Shown here one piece after another: positions 25,779 to 33,539 of a stretch of 37,952 nucleotides of DNA (within the stretch, counting starts at the first letter, position 1; each line of letters starts with the position of its first letter). Origin of the DNA: Methylobacter sp. (GTDB lineage Bacteria > Pseudomonadota > Gammaproteobacteria > Methylococcales > Methylomonadaceae); NCBI RefSeq assembly GCF_004322395.1, contig NZ_SCTW01000146.1, positions 1-37,952 on the forward strand, written 5' to 3'. The notes under the pieces were generated by a model that ran no database searches, was not told the origin of the DNA, and worked only from the letters and a program-made list of their open reading frames with translations. Both the position numbers and the translations under genes were made by a program.

Positions 25779-26392
25779 GACAAACTTCCCTTCAATTCTT
25801 TAAGCGCGGAACGGATAACGCGGAAAGAAGAGTTGAGTAGCAACATGACCAGACAGGATGCGACAAAAATATCGGCCCATCCTGATTCAAAGAACCAAAC
25901 AGCGCCTGCTGCAATGAATACTGACAGGTTTGATGCTATATCGTTTCTTGAACATTCCCAGACAGAACTCATGTTGATGTCTTCGTTCCTGTGCTTCCAT
26001 AAAAGAAACAAACACAGCGAATTTGCAAGCAAACCTGCCAAACTGAAAATGCCCATGATTTCGTAAGACGGCAATGCAGGAATAATAAGTCGTTGAATTA
26101 TCTGTACCAAGACCACACAAGCCCCGATAAATATCAATCCACCCTTAAACAAAGCCACTTTCGCCTTAGTCGCCGTGCCTTGAGAGATGGCGTACAAACT
26201 CAATCCATAGGTTAACGCGTCGCCAAGATTATCTAAGCTATCCGAGAGTAGAGCTGTCGAGCGCCCATAAAACGCCGCTCCCGCAATAATAACGAACATC
26301 ACAGTATTGACAGCAAGCACCGCTTTAAGCGTTCCGCGCTGTCTTTCGCGCAATTTTTCAATTGCACAATTATTGTCGCAACACGAAGCCAT
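25775..26392 (-). CDS. CDF-family cation transporter inside the cus operon
   Basis: 205-residue cation-diffusion-facilitator-like protein with five to six helices. It has an N-terminal Cys-rich start (MASCCDNNCAIEKLRERQR), helix-2 ligand motif LLSDSLDNLGDALTYG (Asp x3 Asp) and helix-5 ECSRNDIASNL. It lacks the long C-terminal cytoplasmic domain of typical CDF proteins, hence its small size. The ATG at 26392 is preceded by GGAG at good spacing; an earlier ATG at 26443 has none. It sits between cusB and cusA, overlapping cusA by 4 nt, so it probably supplies metal export (Zn, Co or Cu) alongside the RND pump. Metal choice is not decided by sequence. Confidence 0.87.
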   Translation of the reverse strand: MASCCDNNCAIEKLRERQRGTLKAVLAVNTVMFVIIAGAAFYGRSTALLSDSLDNLGDALTYGLSLYAISQGTATKAKVALFKGGLIFIGACVVLVQIIQRLIIPALPSYEIMGIFSLAGLLANSLCLFLLWKHRNEDINMSSVWECSRNDIASNLSVFIAAGAVWFFESGWADIFVASCLVMLLLNSSFRVIRSALKELKGSLS

Positions 26393-26457
26393 ATTAAAAT
26401 CTCCGAAATAACTTAACTTGCGGCGGAAGCACATCCAAAGCATGAGAACGAAATAAT

Positions 26458-27894
26458 TTAGTCATGTCGATGCGCTCCTTGTTCCATGATTAACCGGTTC
26501 GGCTCCGGCTGCTGCGGCGTGGAAGGCTCCATCATTTTTGCGGTGGCTTCGCGCAATTTCGATTCGGAATCGATTAAAAATTGAGCGGAAGTCACGACTT
26601 CTTCGCCTTCTTTCAGTCCGTCAAGCACTGCAATCTGGTTATTCGACGATAAGCCTGTGGTAATTTGACGAGGTTCGAATTTACCGGGGCCGCGTACGAC
26701 AAAAACCTGGTTTTTCGCACCGGAACGAATAACTGCCTCGGATGGAATTACTATCGCATCGGCTTGTTTGCCCGCATAAATGGTCACGTCGGCGAACAGT
26801 TCGGGCTTTAGCAACAATTCGGCATTATCGAAAACCAGCCGCACTTTGATGGTTCGGGTTTTCGCTTCGGCATAAGGATAAATAAAAGCCAAATGCCCAT
26901 GGAAAACACGTCCCGGAACGCCGGCCAATTGCATTTCAACCGGGTCGCCTACTTTTACCCAAGGCAGTTCGTATTCATAAATATCGGCATACACCCAGAC
27001 TTTGGATAAGTCGGCAATCATATAAAGTTCGGTTTCGGGCGTCACATATTGCCCTTCGCGAGCGCCGATCTGCATGACAGTGCCATTCGTCGGCGAATGA
27101 ATATGCAGACCTTTCTTGAGGCTATCAATGTTACTCAAATCATGTAGCTGATGCTCGGGCACATCCAGCAAATGCAAACGCTCGCGGGAGCTTTTAACCA
27201 ATTCTTCAGCGCTGCGGCGTATATCTTCAATAGGGCTGTTTTGCAATGTCTTTAGACCCTCTAACGCCAGTAGATATTCCTTCAAGCTGGCAACGTGATG
27301 AGGAGAATAAATGCTCAGTAAATCTTCATCTTTCTTGACCCGTTGACCGGTTTTATTGACACGCAGTGTTTCAATCCAGCCTTCGGTTTTGGGATGCAAA
27401 CGTACGATACGTTCTTCATCATAAGCCACACGCCCGACGGCTTGCACGATATGGGAAAGTATGCTCTTTTTTGCGGTAGCGGTGCGCACCCCCATATTTT
27501 GCACGGTAACGGCATCGATTTTAACGCTCCCTTGCGATTCATCGGCTCGCGCATTATCCTTTTTATAAACCGGCAGATAGTCCATGCCCATTGCATCTTT
27601 AGCCGGTATAGGCGAGGTGATTTCGGGATTCATCGGATGACGGTAAAACAGGATTTCGTCTTGTTGAGCACCATCATCTTCTGCAAACACGGGTACATAA
27701 TCCATGCCCATAGAATCTTTTGCAGGAACAGGCGACGTGACGGATGGATTCATCGGGCTACGGTAAAACAACGGTTTTTTAGTATCGGCGCTTTGAATCG
27801 CCAGTTCGTGTTTGCGCTCTTGCGCCAGCCAATATCCGCCAGCCAAGCCTACAGCCAGCATCAAAGCGGCGGTTAGTACGGCTTGCTTATTCAT
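26458..27894 (-). CDS. cusB: Copper/silver efflux adaptor CusB with two metal-binding repeats
   Basis: 478-residue periplasmic membrane-fusion protein that links CusA to the outer-membrane channel. The N-terminal membrane/signal segment spans residues 5-24. Two copies of a 29-residue heavy-metal-binding (HMBD) repeat follow: residues 42-70 (YRSPMNPSVTSPVP, KDSMGMDYVPV) and 82-110 (YRHPMNPEITSPIP, KDAMGMDYLPV), each with conserved Met, Asp and Tyr. The adaptor core follows, with VGRVAYDEERIVRLHPKTEG, a helical hairpin and HSPTNGTVMQIGAREGQYV, then beta-barrel segments. The tail ends in HRHD. No CusF domain is fused. Its start overlaps the cusC stop by 8 nt. Confidence 0.93.
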   Translation of the reverse strand: MNKQAVLTAALMLAVGLAGGYWLAQERKHELAIQSADTKKPLFYRSPMNPSVTSPVPAKDSMGMDYVPVFAEDDGAQQDEILFYRHPMNPEITSPIPAKDAMGMDYLPVYKKDNARADESQGSVKIDAVTVQNMGVRTATAKKSILSHIVQAVGRVAYDEERIVRLHPKTEGWIETLRVNKTGQRVKKDEDLLSIYSPHHVASLKEYLLALEGLKTLQNSPIEDIRRSAEELVKSSRERLHLLDVPEHQLHDLSNIDSLKKGLHIHSPTNGTVMQIGAREGQYVTPETELYMIADLSKVWVYADIYEYELPWVKVGDPVEMQLAGVPGRVFHGHLAFIYPYAEAKTRTIKVRLVFDNAELLLKPELFADVTIYAGKQADAIVIPSEAVIRSGAKNQVFVVRGPGKFEPRQITTGLSSNNQIAVLDGLKEGEEVVTSAQFLIDSESKLREATAKMMEPSTPQQPEPNRLIMEQGAHRHD

Positions 27895-29218
27895 AAATAT
27901 TTTCCTCGCCTACAGCGGCGCTTAATTGCGCCAGTGCTTGCTGGGCTTCTGTAAAAGCTTTCCAGTATTGGGTTTCGTATTCGAACAAATTGACCTGGCT
28001 CCGCACCAGGTTAAGGAAATCGACCTTGTTGACTTGGTAACCGGACAGCATCGAGGCAACGGTCTGCCGCGCCTGCGGAATGATACCGGTATCGAACAAC
28101 ACAAACTGCTGTTTGGCGCGCTGATAGTCGCTGTGATTTTGCGAGATTTGCGAGCGGACTTTGTTCCATTGATCCTGCAGGGCATAGCGTTCCTGCATCA
28201 GTTCGCTGGTGCGCTGATCGACAGCTTTGGCCTGTTTGCTATTTGCGAAAATCGGCACGTTCATGCTCATGCCCAAACTCAGTAAATCCGAGCGCCTGCT
28301 GCCGTCCGGCATGTTGTCTCGGGCGCCATAAGCCGCTTCGACATTAAAATCGGGCAGAATGTCTTTTTTGGCCAATTCCAGCTTTGCTTGGGCTGCGTTA
28401 ATCCCTTGGCGTTCACTTTCCAGCATCGGCCTTGAGCTTGCGACTTGTTGGTAAAGCCGGTCTTCCAGCCTGATTTCAGGCAGTCGGATTGCCACTGTTG
28501 CCGGTAGCTGCATCGGGCTGTTGGCAGGTTGATCGAGCAGCGCATTCAGTCTTGCAACTGTGCTGCGCCGCATCCCGGTAAGGCTTATTTTTTGGTCCAG
28601 TAACTTGGAGAGTTCAAGCTGGGCCAGCAAAACATCCTGCTGCAAGCCTTCGCCGACTTCATATTTGGTTCTGGCAATTTCCACGAACTGTTGCAACAAA
28701 TTGTGGTTGTTATCCAAAATTTCCAGGGTTCGATCCAGATAAAAAATCTGCCACCAGAGAGTTTTAACATCGCTCAGCAAGCTTAGGCGTAATTCATCGG
28801 CATTCAGCGTTGCCGCCTGTGCTTCATAACTTGCCGCCTGTTCACGTAGCGCGAGCTTCCCGGGGAAAGGAATGGCTTGAGATATGCCGAAACCCAGTTG
28901 CGTCATGTCTTCCGACCGAGTACTAAAACTATCAACCGGAAGGCTCATTGCATTAAAGCTGATTTGCGGATCGGGCAGGCTGCCTTCTTGCGATGGAATA
29001 GCGGCCATGGCTTTGGCTCGTGCCTGCATTTGCGCCAGATTGGGATTGTCTTGAATGACTTTTTGGGTTGCCGCTTCAAGCGTTAATGGCGTTTGCTCGG
29101 CAGCGGAGGCAAGGTTGCTTACGAGCAATAGCGCTGCCAAGCATGCGACTGCACTGATGCAAGAGGCGCTTGGGGAGTAAAACCGCGTATGTATCGGTAA
29201 TTCGAAACAAGATGACAT
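27887..29218 (-). CDS. cusC: TolC-family outer-membrane efflux protein CusC
   Basis: 443-residue outer-membrane channel with two outer-membrane-efflux repeats. A signal peptide of about 40 residues ends in SNLASAAEQ, with a positively charged start and a hydrophobic core (ACLAALLLVSN). The mature part shows LTLEAATQKVIQDNPNLAQM and the second-repeat counterpart around RPMLESERQGINAAQAKLEL. GAGGACAATC precedes ATG 29218, a good ribosome-binding arrangement. It lacks an obvious lipobox, unlike E. coli CusC, so it is probably a non-lipidated TolC-like protein. It is the first pump gene, 139 nt after a small exported protein. Confidence 0.9.
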   Translation of the reverse strand: MSSCFELPIHTRFYSPSASCISAVACLAALLLVSNLASAAEQTPLTLEAATQKVIQDNPNLAQMQARAKAMAAIPSQEGSLPDPQISFNAMSLPVDSFSTRSEDMTQLGFGISQAIPFPGKLALREQAASYEAQAATLNADELRLSLLSDVKTLWWQIFYLDRTLEILDNNHNLLQQFVEIARTKYEVGEGLQQDVLLAQLELSKLLDQKISLTGMRRSTVARLNALLDQPANSPMQLPATVAIRLPEIRLEDRLYQQVASSRPMLESERQGINAAQAKLELAKKDILPDFNVEAAYGARDNMPDGSRRSDLLSLGMSMNVPIFANSKQAKAVDQRTSELMQERYALQDQWNKVRSQISQNHSDYQRAKQQFVLFDTGIIPQARQTVASMLSGYQVNKVDFLNLVRSQVNLFEYETQYWKAFTEAQQALAQLSAAVGEENIYE

Positions 29219-29357
29219 GATTGTCCTCGTAAGTGGGTTATAGCATAGACAAACAATGCAGGCTCGGACAGGTAAAGTGCGGGGCTGAGTAAATGTTGCC
29301 GTATTGATTTATCAGGTTTTGTATCTTTTTAGGTTGAACAAGACCGACTTGAAAGAC

Positions 29358-29705
29358 TTAGAGGATAACGATGGGGGGCTTTATGTCCGGGGAAAACAAG
29401 AATGAAACAGATGCGGATATTTCCGAAGACCCGTAGCGGTCTGCGCTATGGACAGGAGGGAGCCCAAAAGACGATGTGATTCCGCAATCGACGCAAACAT
29501 GAAAGCTGCAACTTGCAGGATGAGACTTATCAGGTTGACAGTGATCGGAATGATCTGAAGCTGAAATGCCCGCATCATTTGCAACGGCAATTTGCGAGAC
29601 AGGCGACAGTTGACTCGCCTTGTCGGAATAATGACTGAACGCCGCCCCAACAGGCATTATAGCCATGATGAGTATTAAGGTTATGGTCAGTCGTTGACTT
29701 GTCAT
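29358..29705 (-). CDS. Small exported Cys/His-rich protein, first gene of the cus cluster
   Basis: 115 residues with a signal peptide MTSQRLTITLILIMAIMPVG then AAFSHYSD. The centre is rich in metal-liganding residues: SDHSDHCQPDKSHPASCSF and then HVCVDCGITSS, four Cys and four His within about 30 residues. The end is SPDIKPPIVIL. This resembles the DUF2946/CopL-like small exported proteins often found beside copper-resistance genes, but the match is by pattern only. It lies 139 nt upstream of cusC and in the same direction. A second open frame in the same stretch (29381-29650) is the shadow. No strong ribosome-binding sequence is seen. Confidence 0.6.
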   Translation of the reverse strand: MTSQRLTITLILIMAIMPVGAAFSHYSDKASQLSPVSQIAVANDAGISASDHSDHCQPDKSHPASCSFHVCVDCGITSSFGLPPVHSADRYGSSEISASVSFLFSPDIKPPIVIL

Positions 29706-30048
29706 TCTGCTGAATTTTAATCCTGCATGATTGTGGACAGAGCTTTATAAACATCGATCTGAAAACAATACTACCCATTTCTACAAAAAAATACCATCTT
29801 CATATCAAACAACAAATTCTTTCCGATCCCCAAATTATGCTAATTTTTTCGAATGTTGAATGAACGGTTTCATACTGAAAAAGCCAGTCGTTCTTTCTCT
29901 TAAGTCTGAATTTGGATAGGTTTTTTTGTAATAAGAATTGCTGCCGACTCAGAACTTTTGATATTTAAGAGGGGGTGTTATGCGATAATTAACAAATAAA
30001 AGAATAAAAGCCTTATGGCGAATAAATAAGGAAACAAAAGGAAACAAT
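29706..30048. other. Divergent promoter region between cus cluster and DUF47-pit
   Basis: 343 nt without a supported gene, strongly A+T-rich. It should hold the promoters of two divergent operons. A possible extended -10 for the plus side is at 29981-29989. I looked for a CueR-type dyad and a Pho box and saw no convincing example of either. Confidence 0.5.
29958..29989 (+). promoter_or_regulatory. Candidate extended -10 promoter for DUF47-pit
   Basis: TGCGATAAT (29981-29989) is a good extended -10. A TTGATA at 29958-29963 would be the -35, but the spacer of 20 nt is long, so the extended -10 is the main support. Leader would be about 50 nt, ending in AAGGAAACAAT before ATG 30049. Confidence 0.35.
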
Positions 30049-30678
30049 ATGTTCTCATTACAAACTATCTTCGGCAAAGGCGATAAATTTTATGGCTTGC
30101 TTGAAGCCAGTGCCGAGTCCGCGCGTTCGTCGGCTAAGGCGTTAATCGAGCTTCTAAGTACACCGGCGACGCAACAATCATTGGAAAAGTTTAAACAGGC
30201 GCGTCGCCGGGAAAAAGATTTATTCGCGCAAATCAGCGAGGAACTAGTCAATACTTTTGTTACCGTGCTCGATCGTGAAGATATTGAAGCCCTTAACAAC
30301 GCCCTTTATAAAATCCCTAAAGTCGTGGAAAAGTTTGCGGAGCGGTATACGCTAGCCATGGGCCGTATTGATGATGTGGATTTCATTAGCCGTGCTGCGA
30401 TGCTGGAACAAGCCAGCAAAGTTGTGGAACAAATGGTCGGACTATTACGTAAAGGGATGGATCTGGACGAGGTCAAAAAATTAAACGATCAGTTGCAAAC
30501 CATTGAAGCCGAAGCCGATCGTCAAATACTTGAATTATACCGAGATGCCTATGCCAATGAAACCGATCCGATCCGTTACTTAATAAAAATGGATTTGTTT
30601 GAAATCCTCGAAAAAGCGATTGACCGCTGCCGCGATGCCGGTAATGTCATCTACCACATCGTCTTAAAAAATTCATAA
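30049..30678 (+). CDS. DUF47-family (PhoU-like) protein
   Basis: 209-residue all-helical cytoplasmic protein of the DUF47/TIGR00153 family, distantly related to PhoU. N-terminus MFSLQTIFGKGDKFYGLLEA; family features are the FxxLLEASAESA start, EADRQILELYRDAYANETDP and the C-terminal EILEKAIDRCRDAGNVIY. Members are nearly always encoded next to Pit transporters and are thought to regulate phosphate uptake. Here pit follows after 10 nt. Length is normal. Confidence 0.95.
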   Translation: MFSLQTIFGKGDKFYGLLEASAESARSSAKALIELLSTPATQQSLEKFKQARRREKDLFAQISEELVNTFVTVLDREDIEALNNALYKIPKVVEKFAERYTLAMGRIDDVDFISRAAMLEQASKVVEQMVGLLRKGMDLDEVKKLNDQLQTIEAEADRQILELYRDAYANETDPIRYLIKMDLFEILEKAIDRCRDAGNVIYHIVLKNS

Positions 30679-30688
30679 AAGGGTTGTC

Positions 30689-31801
30689 ATGCTGACTTTG
30701 CTCTTGCTTGTCATTCTGGTAGCGCTGGTATTCGAGTTCATTAACGGGTTTCATGACACCGCGAATTCTATTGCCACGGTTGTTGCTACAAAAGTTTTAA
30801 CGCCAACGCAAGCGGTAATACTTGCCGCAGCCACCAATTTAGTCGGTGCGTTAACCGGTACCGCAGTGGCCAAAACCATTTCGTCGGGGTTAGTGGATAC
30901 CGGTATGGTGAATATCACTTCCGAAGTTTTGATTTGTGCGCTGACTGGCGCGATTATCTGGAATCTTATTACCTGGGCATTGGGGCTACCGTCATCTTCC
31001 AGTCACGCTTTGATCGGCGGCTTATGCGGCGCAGCGCTGGCAGCCGGAAACAATAATCCCGATGTGTTGATATGGTCAAAAACTGCGGTCGTCTGGACAG
31101 AAAATAAAGGCTTGCTTTGGAAAGTCGTGATTCCGATGATCAGTTCGCCGGTGGCCGGTTTCACCTTAGGCATCATTATCATGGGTAGCTTGATGGCTAT
31201 CATTAGCGGGATGAATTCCGCAGGTGGCGTCATGGCGCGAATGGCGCGCCCAAAATGGGTGAATGCCGTGTTCGGGAAAGCTCAGCTTTTGTCGGCCGGT
31301 TATATGGGATTTGCTCATGGCAGCAACGATGCGCAAAAAACCATGGGTATCATCGCTTTAGCCATTTTTACCGCTAACAGCGCCGGTACGCTCGATCAGT
31401 TGCCGTTCTGGGCTGAATTCTTACGGCCGGACGGAGGAGAAAAAGACATCGACACTTGGATCATCTTCACTTGCGCTTTGATCATGGCGCTCGGCACTGC
31501 GATAGGCGGGTGGCGTATTATCAAAACGCTCGGTCACAAAATGGTAAAGTTGCACCCGATTAACGGTTTCGCAGCGGAAACCAGCTCAGCGACAATTTTG
31601 TTGACCGCCGCTCATTTCGGTATGCCGGTTTCTACAACGCATAGCATTTCAACAGCAATTATGGGCGTGGGTTTTGCTAAGAATCCTCACGCGCTTAAAC
31701 TTTCCGTCATCGAACGAATTGTTTGGGCATGGATCTTGACGATTCCAGCGGCTGCGGGAGTATCCTGGAGTATGGTTAGTTTGTTGTTTCTGTTGCATTA
31801 G
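30689..31801 (+). CDS. pit: Low-affinity inorganic phosphate transporter (Pit family)
   Basis: 370-residue inner-membrane phosphate (metal-phosphate)/proton symporter. Both internal-repeat signatures are visible: FEFINGFHDTANSIATVV near residues 14-31, and GYMGFAHGSNDAQKTMGIIA in the second half. There are also the paired motifs GLPSSSSHALIGGLCGAAL and FGMPVSTTHSISTAIMGVG. About ten hydrophobic helices. It is shorter than E. coli PitA (499) because the large cytoplasmic loop is short, as in many Pit proteins. It lies 10 nt after the DUF47 gene, forming one operon. No Pho box is recognised. Confidence 0.96.
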   Translation: MLTLLLLVILVALVFEFINGFHDTANSIATVVATKVLTPTQAVILAAATNLVGALTGTAVAKTISSGLVDTGMVNITSEVLICALTGAIIWNLITWALGLPSSSSHALIGGLCGAALAAGNNNPDVLIWSKTAVVWTENKGLLWKVVIPMISSPVAGFTLGIIIMGSLMAIISGMNSAGGVMARMARPKWVNAVFGKAQLLSAGYMGFAHGSNDAQKTMGIIALAIFTANSAGTLDQLPFWAEFLRPDGGEKDIDTWIIFTCALIMALGTAIGGWRIIKTLGHKMVKLHPINGFAAETSSATILLTAAHFGMPVSTTHSISTAIMGVGFAKNPHALKLSVIERIVWAWILTIPAAAGVSWSMVSLLFLLH

Positions 31802-31876
31802 AGCGAAGGTTAGAGTCCCTGATAAAGTGCGATCATCTGACTTTTTTCAAGTATCTTAAGTTATAAGCAGATTTTT

Positions 31877-32015
31877 AGGGAAGCGCTGAATAAATTGATT
31901 CCATTCATGGTTCGACAAGGCTCTCCTGAGTACAGTCGAAGGACTCACCACGAACGGAATCAACAACTTGCCGTTCGTCCTAAGTCTGTCGAAGGATTTA
32001 ATTAGCGCTTCCTTA
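31877..32015. repeat. MITE-like element with imperfect 20-nt terminal inverted repeats
   Basis: The left end TAGGGAAGCGCTGAATAAAT (31877-31896) matches the reverse complement of the right end (31996-32015) at 17 of 20 positions. The interior carries blocks of the type GTTCGACAAGGCTCTCCTGA and two GTCGAAGGA units. Length is 139 nt with no coding capacity. No flanking duplication was recognised with confidence. Confidence 0.65.
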
Positions 32016-32146
32016 GAAGCATTACTCAGAAAAGCAAAAGTCTGCTCTTTTAGTTAGCAGAGCCAGTGATCAGCATCATCGTTAGTCGTTTCTTTTGTAA
32101 CAATAAGCCTTAAACCTAAAAATTTAGCCGGATTTGATATTTTCGA

Positions 32147-32174
32147 GTAAGGGAGACCGATCGGTCTCCCTTAC
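32147..32174. repeat. Perfect 28-nt palindrome
   Basis: GTAAGGGAGACCGA (32147-32160) is followed directly by its exact reverse complement (32161-32174) with no spacer. It lies between convergent genes (pit and the lipoprotein), so it could act as a terminator or a binding site, or be a dispersed repeat. Confidence 0.85.
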
Positions 32175-32368
32175 AATAGTCACACTATGGGCAAATAACA
32201 TTGACCGGCAATATCATGGTTTGGGGAGAGGAAGGCATCGCGATAGGCACCGGCGGCGGTCAGGGCATTGGAGTCAGCCACGCTATTGATCGATCTTATC
32301 GATTTTCCGGTTATGCCGATGCGATGTTTTGGGTTAGCCGTGCAAGTTTTGGTTACAGCAAAGAAAGA

Positions 32369-32593
32369 TTATTTGGCGTCAACCTGTTTGCCATCTTCGA
32401 TCATCCGGTTTCCTCGCTCAACTTTGGCTTTGCCTTGCTCAACTAGTAGTGAGCCTTGTTCCCATTCTGTATTGCCTTCTTTAATCAGTCTATTTCCTCG
32501 ATCAATCATCTGGTTGCCTAGTGTTGGAGTGCTTGAGCATCCTGCCAGTAAGGCAATGATTGTCGGTATCAGTATGATGTTAAGTTTTTTCAT
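32369..32593 (-). CDS. Small lipoprotein built from seven 7-residue repeats
   Basis: 74 residues. A lipoprotein signal peptide MKKLNIILIPTIIALLAGCSS has the lipobox LLAGC, so it is lipidated after residue 18. After a short STPTL linker the rest of the protein is exactly seven 7-residue units, each beginning with Gly: GNQMIDR, GNRLIKE, GNTEWEQ, GSLLVEQ, GKAKVER, GNRMIED, GKQVDAK. The ATG at 32593 is chosen because the lipobox must be near the N-terminus; the longer frame from 32671 adds 26 residues ahead of the signal. A heptad period suggests an alpha-helical coiled coil or a regular repeat at the outer membrane, as in Lpp, but there is no sequence match to Lpp. Function unknown. Confidence 0.75.
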   Translation of the reverse strand: MKKLNIILIPTIIALLAGCSSTPTLGNQMIDRGNRLIKEGNTEWEQGSLLVEQGKAKVERGNRMIEDGKQVDAK

Positions 32594-32723
32594 GGTTTTT
32601 TTGCTTATATCGATTGAAGTATTATTGTACAAGGCGGTAAGGTGCAAGTTGCAGCATGGGGAAGGCGGCACAGTATAATCCCTGCGGCGAATTTTGCGTC
32701 CCTACTTGCATTGCCGTCCATGG

Positions 32724-32820
32724 CTTGATTCCGGCGCAAATCTGTTTGGAACGGATTTGCATTAACCCGAAGGACGTCAGGCAGGATTGCCTGACGTGAA
32801 TCATTCCGGGATGACGAGTG
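32724..32820 (+). repeat. Dispersed repeat, copy 2 (first copy at 2571-2668)
   Basis: Aligns in the opposite orientation with 2571-2668, with most positions identical. It includes the hairpin CAAATCTGTTTGGAACGGATTTG region and CAGGCAGGATTGCCTGACGT. It fills most of the 233-nt gap between the small lipoprotein and the periplasmic protein. Confidence 0.85.
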
Positions 32821-32826
32821 CGTGGA

Positions 32827-33222
32827 TTATTTAATTTTAACCAGTTCTTTGTCGCCGCTGGAAAAGTGGCATTGTTTTGCGGTAAAGGTGTCGCAATCTT
32901 TCGATTCCTCAATCTTCGCGCCGTTCGGGCTGAGCTTTATTTTCAGTTCGCAAAAGCTGGCTTCGCTTTCAGAATGTTTTTTCATGGCCAGCTCGTTTTC
33001 GCCAGTGCTTTTAGCTTTACCGGAAATCGTTTCGGAACAGTGAGCTTTGTCGGCGGCAGACTCAAAGTCTACATCGGCGGTGATAGTGTAATCGTCGTCG
33101 ATTATTTTGCTGACTTTTAGGTGACGAACATAGTCGCCTTCGCGCAATACATAATGATCGGTAGCGGCGCTTACGTTGCCGGAAATTAGCATCGTAATAG
33201 TCAGAAACAAACTTTTTTTCAT
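32827..33222 (-). CDS. Predicted periplasmic protein of unknown function
   Basis: 131 residues, not recognised. The signal peptide MKKSLFLTITMLISGNVSAA has a likely cleavage after NVSA. The mature protein is small and charged, with four cysteines (AHCSET, SFCELK, KDCDTF, KQCHFS) that could form two disulfides, and alternating beta-strand-like patches (DDDYTITADVDFES, CELKIKLSPNG). AGAGG precedes ATG 33222 at good spacing. The stop lies 7 nt from the dispersed repeat at 32724-32820. No partner in the neighbourhood suggests its role. Confidence 0.75.
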   Translation of the reverse strand: MKKSLFLTITMLISGNVSAATDHYVLREGDYVRHLKVSKIIDDDYTITADVDFESAADKAHCSETISGKAKSTGENELAMKKHSESEASFCELKIKLSPNGAKIEESKDCDTFTAKQCHFSSGDKELVKIK

Positions 33223-33539
33223 GATGTTACCTCTTGTTTGATTAAAATTTGATCAACACGGAAGCAGCCGATGGTTTGTTGCTGTTCATGTCGTCTTCGG
33301 ATGTACTTGGCACAACTCAGATTATTGTACCCGATTGCAAGCCGTTACTAAAAGGCGAGACAATGAATTACATGCATACAATCAATGCCGGTATCTTGTT
33401 TATAGCTCGTACATCAGTCTATTTATGCGGCTATAATATTGAAATTATTCCAGTCTGTATAAGCCGGCTGTGATTTGTGGCGCGACGCGCCTTAACTGCA
33501 TTTTCCACATGATATTTGGAAACGAAATATAAGATTTTA
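33223..33539. other. Divergent intergenic region upstream of mfd
   Basis: 317 nt between the periplasmic protein and mfd. A perfect TATAAT (33432-33437) is present, but no convincing -35 lies 16-18 nt before it. A 74-codon plus-strand frame (33249-33473) has no domain or ribosome-binding sequence and is not taken as a gene. Confidence 0.5.

Larger units (their letters stand above)
31802..32368. other. 567-nt gene-free region with repeats
   Basis: The gap after pit contains no supported gene. It holds a MITE-like element (31877-32015) and a 28-nt perfect palindrome (32147-32174). The 81-codon plus-strand frame starting at 32201 overlaps the lipoprotein gene on the opposite strand and has no domain. 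A terminator for pit is expected but no classical hairpin-plus-T-run is seen right after the stop. Confidence 0.6.

Noticed and set aside
29706-30048. Pho box or CueR-type operator in the divergent region
   Set aside because: No stretch matched either consensus well enough by eye.
32201-32446. 81-codon plus-strand frame after pit
   Set aside because: It overlaps the lipoprotein gene in antisense, and the Gly-rich start has no recognisable family.
33249-33473. 74-codon frame upstream of mfd
   Set aside because: No ribosome-binding sequence or domain; the region more likely carries promoters.
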